Of a stretch of 64,000 nucleotides of DNA, positions 1-7,695 are shown piece after piece. How positions within the stretch are numbered: position 1 is the stretch's first letter; each line of letters starts with the position of its first letter. The position numbers and the translations under genes are program-made. The notes below the pieces were generated by a model. The model did no database searches, was not told the DNA's origin, and saw only the letters and a list, made by a program, of their open reading frames with translations. The stretch covers positions 788,782-852,781 of the forward strand of contig NZ_JAELUP010000103.1 of assembly GCF_016424485.1 (NCBI RefSeq), in the 5' to 3' direction. This stretch comes from Paenibacillus roseus. Lineage in GTDB: Bacteria > Bacillota > Bacilli > Paenibacillales > Paenibacillaceae.

Positions 1-13
1 TCGTTTACGCTTG
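1..13 (+). repeat. Partial copy of REP-like palindromic repeat
   Basis: The first bases of the window, TCGTTTACGCTTG, match the right arm of a short palindromic intergenic repeat that recurs at 19531, 26789, 27165, 36301, 44964 and 61520. The left arm would lie outside the window. The copy sits just before a gene start, as several other copies do. Confidence 0.5.
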
Positions 14-80
14 AATACTCAAAAAAATTTCTATACGGGAGTGTAGATCAAAATGATAGATAAAAGAGGTAAATACTCGT

Positions 81-644
81 ATGAGGTATGCTAAGCCCTA
101 TATCGATTATTTGGTGGAGTTTCATGGAACGCGGGATTATTTTGAATGCCACGAGCTTCTGGAGGAACATTGGAAGGAGCAGGGGACATCTGATCCGTAT
201 GCGGATACGTGGGTAGGTCTGATTCAGATAGCGGTGGGTCAGTATCATCATCGCAGAGGAAATGTGAAGGGTGCGGAGAAGTTGTTTCGGCAGGCAGAGC
301 GGCGTCTTAACCCGCAATTGCTGGAGCAGCTTGGACTGAGCGGGCAGGCTGTCGCAGATATGGTCAGAGGCAAATTGCAGGAACTGTCGGCAGCGGGAGA
401 GCCGCCGCCATTCAGGGACATGGATTTGCCGTTCCGCGATCTTAAGCTGGAGCGGGAATGTCGGGAACGGACGACTCTTGCGGGATATGGCTGGTGCAAG
501 CCCAGCCGCTGCGACGGCCAGCTCGTACACAGGCATACGCTCCGCGACCGGAGCAGTGTGATTGCCGCGAGAGCGGAGGCCTACGAGCAGCGCCGGGCTT
601 CAGAACTGGCGGGGGAAAGGCAAAAGTCGGAAGCAGACAGCTAA
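81..644 (+). CDS. DUF309 domain-containing protein
   Basis: The 187-residue product carries the DUF309 signature near its N-terminus: H24-E25 followed by E28-E29-H30-W31, then a second conserved stretch (GLIQIAVGQYHHRRGN) around residues 46-61. DUF309 proteins are small helical proteins of unknown biochemical function that are common in Bacillota. The ATG is preceded by AGAGGT at suitable spacing. The part after about residue 130 is rich in Arg and lies outside the recognisable domain, which makes this protein longer than many family members. No operon partner is visible: the next gene is on the other strand and a palindromic repeat lies between. The family call is firm; the function is unknown. 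Confidence 0.8.
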   Translation: MRYAKPYIDYLVEFHGTRDYFECHELLEEHWKEQGTSDPYADTWVGLIQIAVGQYHHRRGNVKGAEKLFRQAERRLNPQLLEQLGLSGQAVADMVRGKLQELSAAGEPPPFRDMDLPFRDLKLERECRERTTLAGYGWCKPSRCDGQLVHRHTLRDRSSVIAARAEAYEQRRASELAGERQKSEADS

Positions 645-686
645 TCAGCGAGCAGGGTGAGGAATATATTGTTCTCTGATTAATCA

Positions 687-897
687 GCTCAACCAAAAAA
701 TTAGTGGTTGCCCTCTAGTAAGGAGGGAACGCTGTGGCAGAGGATTCTTCCGATCGCTGTTAAAGCCCGATTCCTTGATTTCATGGAGGTTAGCAGGGGG
801 AATCGGGCTTTAAATGCGAGCACTATCGTTTCTCCAGAATTCCTCTGCCCCTTCGCTGCTCTCTCCTCGATGTCAACCACTAATTTTGGTTTTGAGC
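687..897 (+). repeat. MITE-like imperfect palindromic element, copy 1
   Basis: About 211 bp bounded by inverted ends: GCTCAACCAAAAAATTAGTG on the left and a matching end finishing in GGTTTTGAGC on the right. The two halves are imperfect reverse complements (for example AAAGCCCGATTCC at 762-774 against GGAATCGGGCTTT at 799-811), so the whole unit can fold into one long hairpin. A second full copy lies inverted at 19291-19503 and a lone end at 27126-27150. No open reading frame of note lies inside. The right end stops four bases before the stop codon of the converging gene. This fits a non-autonomous, MITE-like element, but mobility is inferred. Confidence 0.75.
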
Positions 898-900
898 CGA

Positions 901-1227
901 TTAATTTTGTTGCCGGATCAGGCGAAGGTGGTTCGTATAGATTTGCTGGTCGCTCTTTAAAGAGAATTGCCCTTTCTCTGCGGAATAATCAACCTTGAGC
1001 TCCGACTCGAAAAAAACTTCATGGCGTTGCTCGAAGAGGAAGGGAATGGGCTGGCCTTCACCTGGACGGTCATAAGGGCCGGGGCCTTCCACCAGTTGCA
1101 GTGCAGGAACGCCGCTAACAACGCAGCCGCAGCCTTCCGTATCGTAAAGCAGCTTTAATTTGGCATGTTCCGGCTCAAGCAAGGGCAGTAGCTTGGCTTG
1201 CGCAGCTTCGGTAAATACAATTTTCAT
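901..1227 (-). CDS. HesB/IscA-like iron-sulfur family protein (YqkB type)
   Basis: The 108-residue product resembles the small Bacillus YqkB branch of the HesB/IscA-like fold: MKIVFTEAA at the start, a G-C-G-C element with C33 and C35, and a beta-rich remainder. Classical A-type Fe-S carriers also have a C-terminal C-G-C-G pair, which is absent here, so a canonical scaffold role should not be assumed. The upstream AAGGAGT fits a ribosome binding site. It is convergent with the DUF309 gene and separated from it only by the palindromic repeat. It is transcribed divergently from the carboxypeptidase gene. The family call is reasonable; the function is unproven. Confidence 0.7.
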   Translation of the reverse strand: MKIVFTEAAQAKLLPLLEPEHAKLKLLYDTEGCGCVVSGVPALQLVEGPGPYDRPGEGQPIPFLFEQRHEVFFESELKVDYSAEKGQFSLKSDQQIYTNHLRLIRQQN

Positions 1228-1323
1228 CCAAAGGACTCCTTCAGGGTTCGAATAAATTTGATTATACGTGCGGTAAAAAGTATGATCAAGAGGTAGTACT
1301 GAAAAAGAAAGGCGGGATGAGTT

Positions 1324-2838
1324 GTGGCGACGAATACCGAAAAAGCATTGGAGAGATTTCGCGAATTAAACAAAACCATCAAGAGCTATCATGAGGCGCT
1401 AAGCGTACTATATTGGGATTTGCGCACGGGCGCGCCGCGCAAGGGCGTGGCCAGCCGTTCGGAGGCCATCGGCGTATTGTCCTCCGAGGCATTCAGACTG
1501 ACGACTTCCGATGAAATGGGCGATTTGTTGGCTCGTCTCGGGGAACAGGAGACGTTGGGCTCGCTGGATGAAATCAACCGCAGACTCGTCTCCGAGAGCA
1601 AGAAAGAATATGATAAAAGCAAAAAAATTCCTCCCAAACTGAATGAGGAATACGTTATTCTCACTTCCAAGGCAGAGAGCTACTGGGAGGAAGCCAAGGA
1701 GAACGACGATTACGCCAGCTTTCAGCCCTATCTGGAAAAAATCATTGACCTGACGAATCAGTTCATCGATTTGCGCGGCGTTAACGGCACACGCTACGAT
1801 ACCCTGCTTGATGATTATGAACCGGGATTGACGACAGCCGAGTTGGATGAAGTGTTCGGGGGGCTGCGGAGCAAGCTGGTTCCACTGGCTTCCGCGATTG
1901 CCGCTTCCAGCCATCAGCCGGAAACGGCGTTCCTGCGTCAGAACTACAGCCAGGCGGCACAGAAAGATTTCAGCTTGTACATACTGAAGCAGATGGGTTA
2001 TGACTTTGAGGCCGGACGTCTGGATGAGAGCGTTCACCCGTTTGCAACCGGATTGAGCCCAGGGGATGTGCGCATTACAACCCGTTACCTGGAGGATGAT
2101 GTGACCAGCGCCCTGTTCGGAACGATCCATGAGGGCGGGCACGCGTTGTATGAGCAGAACATCAGGCAGGAGTTGGTCGGCACTACGCTGTGCGATGGGA
2201 CCTCTATGGGGATTCATGAATCCCAGTCCCGCTTTTGGGAAAATGTCATCGGCCGCAGCCGTCCATTCTGGGAGCGGTACTTCGGAGAACTGCAGAAACG
2301 CTTCCCGGGCCAGCTTGATGTGCCGGTGGAGCAATTCTATCGCGGCATTAACGTCGTGCAGCCTTCCCTGATCCGGATTGAAGCGGACGAGTTGACTTAC
2401 AACCTGCATATTATTATCCGTTACGAAATTGAGAAAGCGATTTTCAACAATGGCGTCAAGGCTAGCGAGCTTCCGGAAATCTGGAATGAGAAATATAAGG
2501 AATACCTTGGCATCGTGCCGCCGAACAACCGTGAAGGCGTGCTGCAGGATGTCCACTGGTCCGGCGGAGCGTTCGGCTACTTCCCGTCTTACTCGCTAGG
2601 CAACATGTACGCCGCCCAGTTCACGGAGACGCTGGAGCGCGAATTGCCGAACTTGTGGGAACTGGTAGGCAAGGGGGATTTGCTGCCAATCAAGACATGG
2701 CTGAGCGACAAAATTTATCAGTACGGCAAATTGGAGACACCGTCGGAAATCGTACAGCGCGTAACCGGCAAGCCGCTTGATCCGGCTCATTTGGTTCAAT
2801 ACCTGGAAACGAAGTATAAGGATATTTATAGGCTGTAA
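1324..2838 (+). CDS. Metallocarboxypeptidase of family M32
   Basis: A 504-residue M32 carboxypeptidase, close in length to B. subtilis YpwA. The zinc-binding HEXXH motif reads HEGGH at residues 269-273, followed by the family block around MGIHESQSRFWEN (about 295-308), whose Glu completes the metal site. The enzyme removes C-terminal residues from peptides and has no signal peptide, so it should act in the cytoplasm in peptide turnover. The start is GTG, preceded by GGCGGGATGA. It stands alone, with a strong terminator immediately downstream. Confidence 0.93.
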   Translation: MATNTEKALERFRELNKTIKSYHEALSVLYWDLRTGAPRKGVASRSEAIGVLSSEAFRLTTSDEMGDLLARLGEQETLGSLDEINRRLVSESKKEYDKSKKIPPKLNEEYVILTSKAESYWEEAKENDDYASFQPYLEKIIDLTNQFIDLRGVNGTRYDTLLDDYEPGLTTAELDEVFGGLRSKLVPLASAIAASSHQPETAFLRQNYSQAAQKDFSLYILKQMGYDFEAGRLDESVHPFATGLSPGDVRITTRYLEDDVTSALFGTIHEGGHALYEQNIRQELVGTTLCDGTSMGIHESQSRFWENVIGRSRPFWERYFGELQKRFPGQLDVPVEQFYRGINVVQPSLIRIEADELTYNLHIIIRYEIEKAIFNNGVKASELPEIWNEKYKEYLGIVPPNNREGVLQDVHWSGGAFGYFPSYSLGNMYAAQFTETLERELPNLWELVGKGDLLPIKTWLSDKIYQYGKLETPSEIVQRVTGKPLDPAHLVQYLETKYKDIYRL

Positions 2839-2850
2839 AAAATTATGCCC

Positions 2851-2890
2851 AAACCGTATGTTCATCCATGATGAATGTACGGTTTTTTTT
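2851..2890 (+). terminator. Rho-independent terminator after the M32 carboxypeptidase gene
   Basis: AAACCGTATGTTCATC pairs with GATGAATGTACGGTTT with one mismatch, followed directly by a run of eight T. It lies 12 bases after the carboxypeptidase stop codon. Confidence 0.9.
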
Positions 2891-2977
2891 GATCCAAGCT
2901 CCATCCGAAAAATGGCACCGATCAGGCATAAGCGGCATAGGCTGAATCACTGACAGACTTTATTGGAGGGATGAGCT

Positions 2978-3979
2978 ATGCGTCGAAAGAGTACGGCTGC
3001 GCTGCTTGTGCTGCTGCTTCTGGCAGGCGCTGTGCTGGGCGGATGCGGGAAGGATGCGGGCGGCGGCAAAACCAAGCTGACGGTAGGCGAGGTTACACGT
3101 TCGATATTTTACGCGCCCCAGTACGTTGCACTGAGCAAGGGTTTCTTTGAGGATGAGGGTCTTGAGGTTGATTTGGTTTCGACCTTTGGCGGGGACAAGA
3201 CGATGACGGCGCTATTGTCCGGCAATATTGACATTGGACTTGTCGGTTCAGAAACATCCATTTATGTAGCGCAGCAGGGGGCAAAGGACCCGGTTATTAA
3301 TTTTGCACAGCTCACACAAACCGACGGAACGTTCCTGGTGTCGCGGGAGGCGGTCAACGGCTTCGACTGGAATGACCTTAAAGGGTCGAATTTCCTCGGC
3401 CAGCGCAAAGGCGGCATGCCGCAGATGGCAGGCGAATTCACATTGAAGAAGAAGGGCATCGACCCCAAAACGGATTTGAAACTGATTCAAAACGTGGATT
3501 TTGCCAATATTCCGGCTGCCTTTGCTTCCGGTACAGGTGATTACGTACAGCTTTTTGAACCGCAGGCGTCGATTTTTGAAAAAGAAGGGCGCGGCCACGT
3601 TATTGCCTCCTTTGGCGCTGAGAGCGGTCATCTTCCGTATACGGTATATATGTCCAAACAAAGCTTCCTGAAGAAAAACAAGACGGCGGCGGAATCGTTT
3701 GTCAAGGCGGTTCACCGGGCACAAATTTGGGTGGAGCAACATAGCGCAGAAGAAATCGCGAAGGTGATTAAACCGTATTTTGAGGATGCGGATATGGATA
3801 TTGTCGTTACGGTTGTCAATCGCTATAAAAGCCAGGGCTCTTATGCATCCGATCCGATCATCGACGAGTCGGAGTGGAACAATCTGCTCGATGTGATGGA
3901 GGCTGCAGGCGAATTGAAAGAGCGAGTGGAACACAGCAAGCTTGTGGATAATTCCTTTGCGGAGCAGGTATTGAAATAA
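2978..3979 (+). CDS. ABC transporter substrate-binding lipoprotein (SsuA/THI5-like)
   Basis: The 333-residue product has a lipoprotein signal: basic start, hydrophobic core and lipobox LGGC with the acylated Cys at 23. The mature part matches the NMT1/THI5-like and SsuA/TauA type: VGEVTRSIFYAPQYVALSKGF, then GLEVDLVSTFGGDK and ALLSGNIDIGLVGSE. Such proteins sit on the outer face of the membrane and deliver small organic solutes (sulfonates, nitrate, thiamine precursors) to a permease. Genes for the matching ATPase (4067) and permease (4852) follow. No TPP riboswitch is visible upstream, so a thiamine-precursor role is not supported. The substrate is unknown. Confidence 0.88.
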   Translation: MRRKSTAALLVLLLLAGAVLGGCGKDAGGGKTKLTVGEVTRSIFYAPQYVALSKGFFEDEGLEVDLVSTFGGDKTMTALLSGNIDIGLVGSETSIYVAQQGAKDPVINFAQLTQTDGTFLVSREAVNGFDWNDLKGSNFLGQRKGGMPQMAGEFTLKKKGIDPKTDLKLIQNVDFANIPAAFASGTGDYVQLFEPQASIFEKEGRGHVIASFGAESGHLPYTVYMSKQSFLKKNKTAAESFVKAVHRAQIWVEQHSAEEIAKVIKPYFEDADMDIVVTVVNRYKSQGSYASDPIIDESEWNNLLDVMEAAGELKERVEHSKLVDNSFAEQVLK

Positions 3980-4066
3980 TTAAATTGAACGAAAGCAAGC
4001 TTTATCAGCGTCCTCCGTTAATACCAGCACACAGACGGGTCAGCAGGAGAGCAAGGAGGAAAGCGA

Positions 4067-4855
4067 ATGAGACCGGTACTGGAATTAAAACATGTCTCTC
4101 ATGTTTATGTAAGCGAGAAGGAAGCCTCGCTGGCGATAGAGTCTGTCGATCTGAAGGTTCAGCCTGGGGAATTCATCAGTCTGGTTGGCCCAAGCGGCTG
4201 CGGTAAAACGACTCTGCTCAGTCTGCTGGCCGGTCTGTTGCTGCCGACTGAGGGCGAGATGTTGTTTCATGGGAAGCAGGTAAAGGGTCCGTCGACGAAG
4301 GTTGGCTATATGCTGCAGCAAGACTATTTGTTTCCTTGGCGGACCATTCGGGAAAATGCACTGCTGGGGCTGGAAGTTAGTAAACAGCTTACTGACAATG
4401 CCGGTGAACGGATGGAGCAACTGCTTGCGGATATGGGGCTGGATGGGGTTGCAGACCGCTATCCGCATGAGCTGTCAGGGGGGATGCGCCAGCGGGTGGC
4501 GCTCGTGCGCACGCTTATGGCCTCTCCGGAGGTGCTGCTGCTGGATGAGCCGTTCTCTGCACTGGATATGCATATCAAGCTGCAGCTTGAGGATTTGGTT
4601 CAGCTTACACTTACCCGTCTGGGCAAGACAGCGGTCCTCGTCACACATGATCTGGCGGAAGCTGCGGCGATGAGCGACCGCGTGATCCTGCTTGGCAGCC
4701 GCCCCGGCCGTATCCGGCAAATATTCGATATTCCCCCGGATATCCGGGAGCTGCCTCCAACCGCAGCAAGGCGCAGCGCCGGCTTTCAGGATCTTTTTGA
4801 TTCCATCTGGTCGGAGCTGGAAGCCGAGGAGGGGGAGGAGGCCGATAGCCCATGA
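4067..4855 (+). CDS. ABC transporter ATP-binding protein (SsuB/TauB type)
   Basis: 262 residues with Walker A GPSGCGKTT near 41-49, Q-loop (YMLQQDYLFPWRT), signature LSGGMRQR near 136, Walker B LLLDEP and switch His in VTHDLAEA. This is the nucleotide-binding subunit that powers the importer. The start ATG follows GGAGGAAAGCGA, and the last codons overlap the permease start (ATGA), a sign of translational coupling. The extended acidic C-terminus (ELEAEEGEEAD) is unremarkable. Confidence 0.93.
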   Translation: MRPVLELKHVSHVYVSEKEASLAIESVDLKVQPGEFISLVGPSGCGKTTLLSLLAGLLLPTEGEMLFHGKQVKGPSTKVGYMLQQDYLFPWRTIRENALLGLEVSKQLTDNAGERMEQLLADMGLDGVADRYPHELSGGMRQRVALVRTLMASPEVLLLDEPFSALDMHIKLQLEDLVQLTLTRLGKTAVLVTHDLAEAAAMSDRVILLGSRPGRIRQIFDIPPDIRELPPTAARRSAGFQDLFDSIWSELEAEEGEEADSP

Positions 4856-5661
4856 ACAGCATGCTCAAACGGCTGCATGAGAATTACCTCACTGGCCGGA
4901 AAAAACGGACGGCAGCCGTCATATCGGTTCGGGTACTCATACTAGTTGCCTTTGTTGGATTGTGGGAGCTGGCCGGAAGGCTGGGCTGGATTGATGTGCT
5001 GTTGTTCAGCTATCCAAGCAAGCTATGGGATCAGCTCTATACAACGATGCTTGATGGTACGCTGCCGCCCCACATTGCGGTCACGGTTATGGAGACCGCT
5101 GCAGGTTTTGTGCTAGGTACACTGCTTGGCGCGGCGCTGGCAGCGCTGCTGTGGTGGTATCCTTTTTTATCCCGGGTGCTGGATCCTTATCTTGTGGTGC
5201 TCAATAGTATGCCGAAGGTCGCGCTTGGCCCGATATTTATCGTTGCGCTTGGTCCTGGCTTTTTGTCGATCGTTGCCATTACACTCTCGGTAACGGTCAT
5301 TATTACGACACTTGCGATTTATAATCGGTTCCGTGATATTGACACCAATTATGTCAAGGTGGTGCGGCTGTTTGGCGGCTCGCGCAGCCAGGTGTTCCGC
5401 CTTGTGATATTGCCTGCGTCGTTCCCCGTTATTATCTCGACATTGAAGGTGAATGTAGGGCTGGCCTGGGTTGGGGTTATCGTAGGTGAGTTTTTGACAG
5501 CCAAATCAGGTCTCGGGTATTTGATCATTTATGGCTTCCAGGTATTTAATTTTACGCTTGTTCTTTCAAGTCTTGTCGTCATTGCCATCGTCGCGGCGAT
5601 CATGTACCAACTGGTTGCATTGCTGGAGGAGAGGTTGACTAGGGGTTGGAGAGAGCGTTAG
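4852..5661 (+). CDS. ABC transporter permease (SsuC/TauC type)
   Basis: 269 residues with about six hydrophobic segments and the BPD-type cytoplasmic EAA-like loop (VRLFGGSRSQVFRLVILPAS) that docks on the ATPase. It overlaps the ATPase gene by four bases (ATGA), so the two are clearly co-translated. Together with the lipoprotein at 2978 it forms a complete importer. Its closest type is the NitT/TauT family; no sequence feature settles the substrate. Confidence 0.92.
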   Translation: MNSMLKRLHENYLTGRKKRTAAVISVRVLILVAFVGLWELAGRLGWIDVLLFSYPSKLWDQLYTTMLDGTLPPHIAVTVMETAAGFVLGTLLGAALAALLWWYPFLSRVLDPYLVVLNSMPKVALGPIFIVALGPGFLSIVAITLSVTVIITTLAIYNRFRDIDTNYVKVVRLFGGSRSQVFRLVILPASFPVIISTLKVNVGLAWVGVIVGEFLTAKSGLGYLIIYGFQVFNFTLVLSSLVVIAIVAAIMYQLVALLEERLTRGWRER

Positions 5662-5695
5662 GATTAGGTTAAAAATACTTGCGAGGAACAATGAT

Positions 5696-6673
5696 ATGGG
5701 GATACGAGTCATTAAGACAGCATTGGCCGCACTTGCTGCTATCTATACAGCGTTGTATCTTGAGCTTACTCCGGCCTTGTCGGCGGGTCTGATTGCAATC
5801 CTTGCTGTAGAGGTCACCCGGATGAGAGGCATTCGAATTGCTTTTGTCCGTCTGGTGGCCTCTATGGTGGGATTGTTTTTTGCTTCACTTGTTTTTTTAC
5901 TGTTCGGCTTTGAAATTTGGGCGCTATCTATCTTTGTTCTCATTGCATTCCCGATACTGTCCCGCTTTAACCTCAAGGACGGAATTGTGGCCAGTTCGGT
6001 CATCGTCTTCCATATGTTCGACCGTCAGGAGGTGAGCTGGCAGCTGATCGGCAATGAATTTATGCTGCTTATTACGGGCCTTGGCTGGGCGCTTATCGTG
6101 AATCTGCTCTATATGCCAAGGGAGGATAAGGCTCTGAAGAGCTGCCGCAGTCTGACCGAGCAATTGTTCAACAGGATTTTCACAGAGATGGGAAACACCT
6201 TGCGCAACCCGGCCCATCTGTGGAACGGCGGGCAGCTTCTGGAGGCGCATGATGCGATTGAACAAGGGCTGCAAAAGGTCGGAAGTTACCAGGAGAACCG
6301 GATTTGGGGCTATGAAAAATATTGGCGCACCTATTATGAAATGCGCAGAGAGCAGCTCGAATCGATCCAGCAGATGCTCCCGCTGCTAGCGCTGGTCTAT
6401 GAGAAGCTGCCGCAGGGCGAACTGCTGGCGGAAGTGTTCGACTCTTTGTCTGAGGAAGTCATGTCGGATGTTTATGAGGGCCATGCTGAACAGGAGCTTG
6501 AAGAGCTGGAGGAGATATTCCGGGGCATGCCGCTTCCTGTGTCGCGGGAGGAATTTGAGATACGCTCTGCGCTGCTTCAGCTATGCCGGGAGCTGGAACG
6601 TTTTCTTTCAATCGCTAGAAGGTGGAAGAAGAGAAGGCAGGCACAGCCGTCTACGCTTCAGGCAGGAAGTTAG
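5696..6673 (+). CDS. Aromatic acid exporter (ArAE/DUF939) family membrane protein
   Basis: 325 residues. The N-terminal third is a cluster of hydrophobic helices (about residues 5-145) typical of the ArAE_1/DUF939 domain, including KTALAALAAIYTALYLEL and SRFNLKDGIVASSVIV. The C-terminal part is soluble, charged and helical (ArAE_1_C like). The family is related to FUSC-type exporters of aromatic acids; export has not been shown for most members. It starts 34 bases after the importer permease, so co-transcription is likely, though this does not prove a shared substrate. The start ATG follows GCGAGGAACA. Confidence 0.82.
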   Translation: MGIRVIKTALAALAAIYTALYLELTPALSAGLIAILAVEVTRMRGIRIAFVRLVASMVGLFFASLVFLLFGFEIWALSIFVLIAFPILSRFNLKDGIVASSVIVFHMFDRQEVSWQLIGNEFMLLITGLGWALIVNLLYMPREDKALKSCRSLTEQLFNRIFTEMGNTLRNPAHLWNGGQLLEAHDAIEQGLQKVGSYQENRIWGYEKYWRTYYEMRREQLESIQQMLPLLALVYEKLPQGELLAEVFDSLSEEVMSDVYEGHAEQELEELEEIFRGMPLPVSREEFEIRSALLQLCRELERFLSIARRWKKRRQAQPSTLQAGS

Positions 6674-6803
6674 CACTCCAATGGAACATGCAATTGGCCT
6701 GAAACTGGCAATTTTCTTCATGAAAGATTTGGTTTGGAAGTCTTGAGACTGGATATGCGGCATAAATTTATAAGCAGTTAATATTTCTTTGGCCCAAGTT
6801 TAA

Positions 6804-6832
6804 TCAACATTTGCCTATGCCCTGCATACACT
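6804..6832 (+). promoter_or_regulatory. Candidate sigma-E promoter for cotE
   Basis: CATACACT at 6825-6832 matches the sigma-E -10 consensus (CATACA-T), with TCAACATT at 6804-6811 as a loose -35, 13 bases upstream. In B. subtilis, cotE has a sigma-E promoter. The -35 match is weak, so this is a candidate only. Confidence 0.4.
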
Positions 6833-6866
6833 TTAATTGAATGATTGTATGGAGGAGGTTAATTCA

Positions 6867-7433
6867 ATGACAATTGCAGATAAACAGCTTCAAACCAGAG
6901 AGATCATAACCAAAGCTGTCTGCGGTAAAGGTCGTAAGTTTTCTACGGTAACGCATACCGTAACGCCGCCTCATCATCCGACTAGCATATTAGGTGCATG
7001 GATTATCAACCACCAATATGAAGCGGTAAAGGCTGGAGACGGAATTGAAGTTATCGGTACTTATGATATCAACGTATGGTACTCTTACGACAGAAACTCT
7101 CAAACCGACGTAGCAAAAGAAACCGTATCTTATGTAGAAAGCGTTCCGCTCTCTTACCTTGATCCGAAACACAGAGCTTCGACGGAGGAGGTGGCAGCCG
7201 AATCGACACAGGAGCCGAACTGTATCGAAGCTACCATCTCATCCAACGGAACTTCGGTCATTATCCGCGTTGAACGGGAATTCGTCGTGGAAATGATTGC
7301 CGAAACCAAGGTGTTTGTTGCTGTCCTTCCTGGCGGCAGCGACGACCTGGACGGTAAGGATTTCGAGTATGGGCTTGCAGACGACGGGGATTTCGAGGAC
7401 TTGGACCCTGACCTTCTGGACGACGAGCTGTAA
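6867..7433 (+). CDS. cotE: Outer spore coat morphogenetic protein CotE
   Basis: A 188-residue protein with the CotE pattern: REIITKAVCGKGRKFS at the N-terminus, HTVTPPHHPTSILGAWIINH, then a beta-rich body and a very acidic C-terminal tail (DDGDFEDLDPDLLDDEL). CotE organises the outer coat of the spore in the mother cell. I chose ATG 6867 because GGAGGAGG lies 8 bases upstream; an in-frame TTG at 6837 has no such site. In B. subtilis cotE is next to mutS-mutL; here an amidoligase gene lies between them. A terminator follows. Confidence 0.95.
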   Translation: MTIADKQLQTREIITKAVCGKGRKFSTVTHTVTPPHHPTSILGAWIINHQYEAVKAGDGIEVIGTYDINVWYSYDRNSQTDVAKETVSYVESVPLSYLDPKHRASTEEVAAESTQEPNCIEATISSNGTSVIIRVEREFVVEMIAETKVFVAVLPGGSDDLDGKDFEYGLADDGDFEDLDPDLLDDEL

Positions 7434-7490
7434 GAGCGGATGTCTTGCTTGTAGTTTCTATTCATAGTATGCAGTACCGTTTAGACGGTC

Positions 7491-7514
7491 GAGGGCGATA
7501 GCCCTCTTTTTTTT
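7491..7514 (+). terminator. Terminator after cotE
   Basis: GAGGGC, a GATA loop, GCCCTC and a run of eight T, 57 bases after the cotE stop. It separates cotE from the amidoligase gene. Confidence 0.9.
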
Positions 7515-7525
7515 AAAAATAATCA

Positions 7526-7634
7526 GGTTTACAACCTCTAGTATAGGTAAACCGCCGCGGTGCTGTCGAGAGCAAGCCGCGGACATTCAGCTTCCGATTC
7601 AACCTCAATTATTGAGCTGAAAAGGAAGCTTTTT
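7526..7634 (+). promoter_or_regulatory. Tandem hairpin leader before the amidoligase gene
   Basis: Three successive inverted repeats occupy this gap. GGTTTAC (7526-7532) pairs with GTAAACC (7547-7553). CCGCGG plus GCT (7555-7564) pairs with AGC plus CCGCGG (7571-7582). A long interrupted stem at 7589-7630 pairs AGCTTCC/GGAAGCT, TTCA/TGAA and CTCAA/TTGAG and is followed by TTTT. The last looks like an intrinsic terminator placed about 60 bases before the start codon, so transcription attenuation is possible. No known riboswitch or T-box motif was recognised. Confidence 0.5.
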
Positions 7635-7695
7635 AGATTGGGCACGCAAGAATTTGGTGCGTAAGAAATGGAAGAACTTTCGGAGGGTGACGCAT

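Noticed and set aside
458..679. Open frame overlapping the end of the DUF309 gene
   Set aside because: Shares sequence with a real gene in another frame, is Arg/Pro-rich and has no ribosome binding site.
2891..2977. TPP riboswitch before the THI5-like ABC transporter
   Set aside because: The space is only 87 bases and lacks the conserved TPP core.
1408..3934. Minus-strand open frames of 382 and 228 codons opposite the carboxypeptidase and lipoprotein genes
   Set aside because: Each lies wholly inside a well-supported gene and codes for a sequence without recognisable features.
4730..4750. CCCGGATATCCGGG palindrome in the ABC ATPase gene
   Set aside because: A single 14-base palindrome within coding sequence with no partner feature; likely chance.
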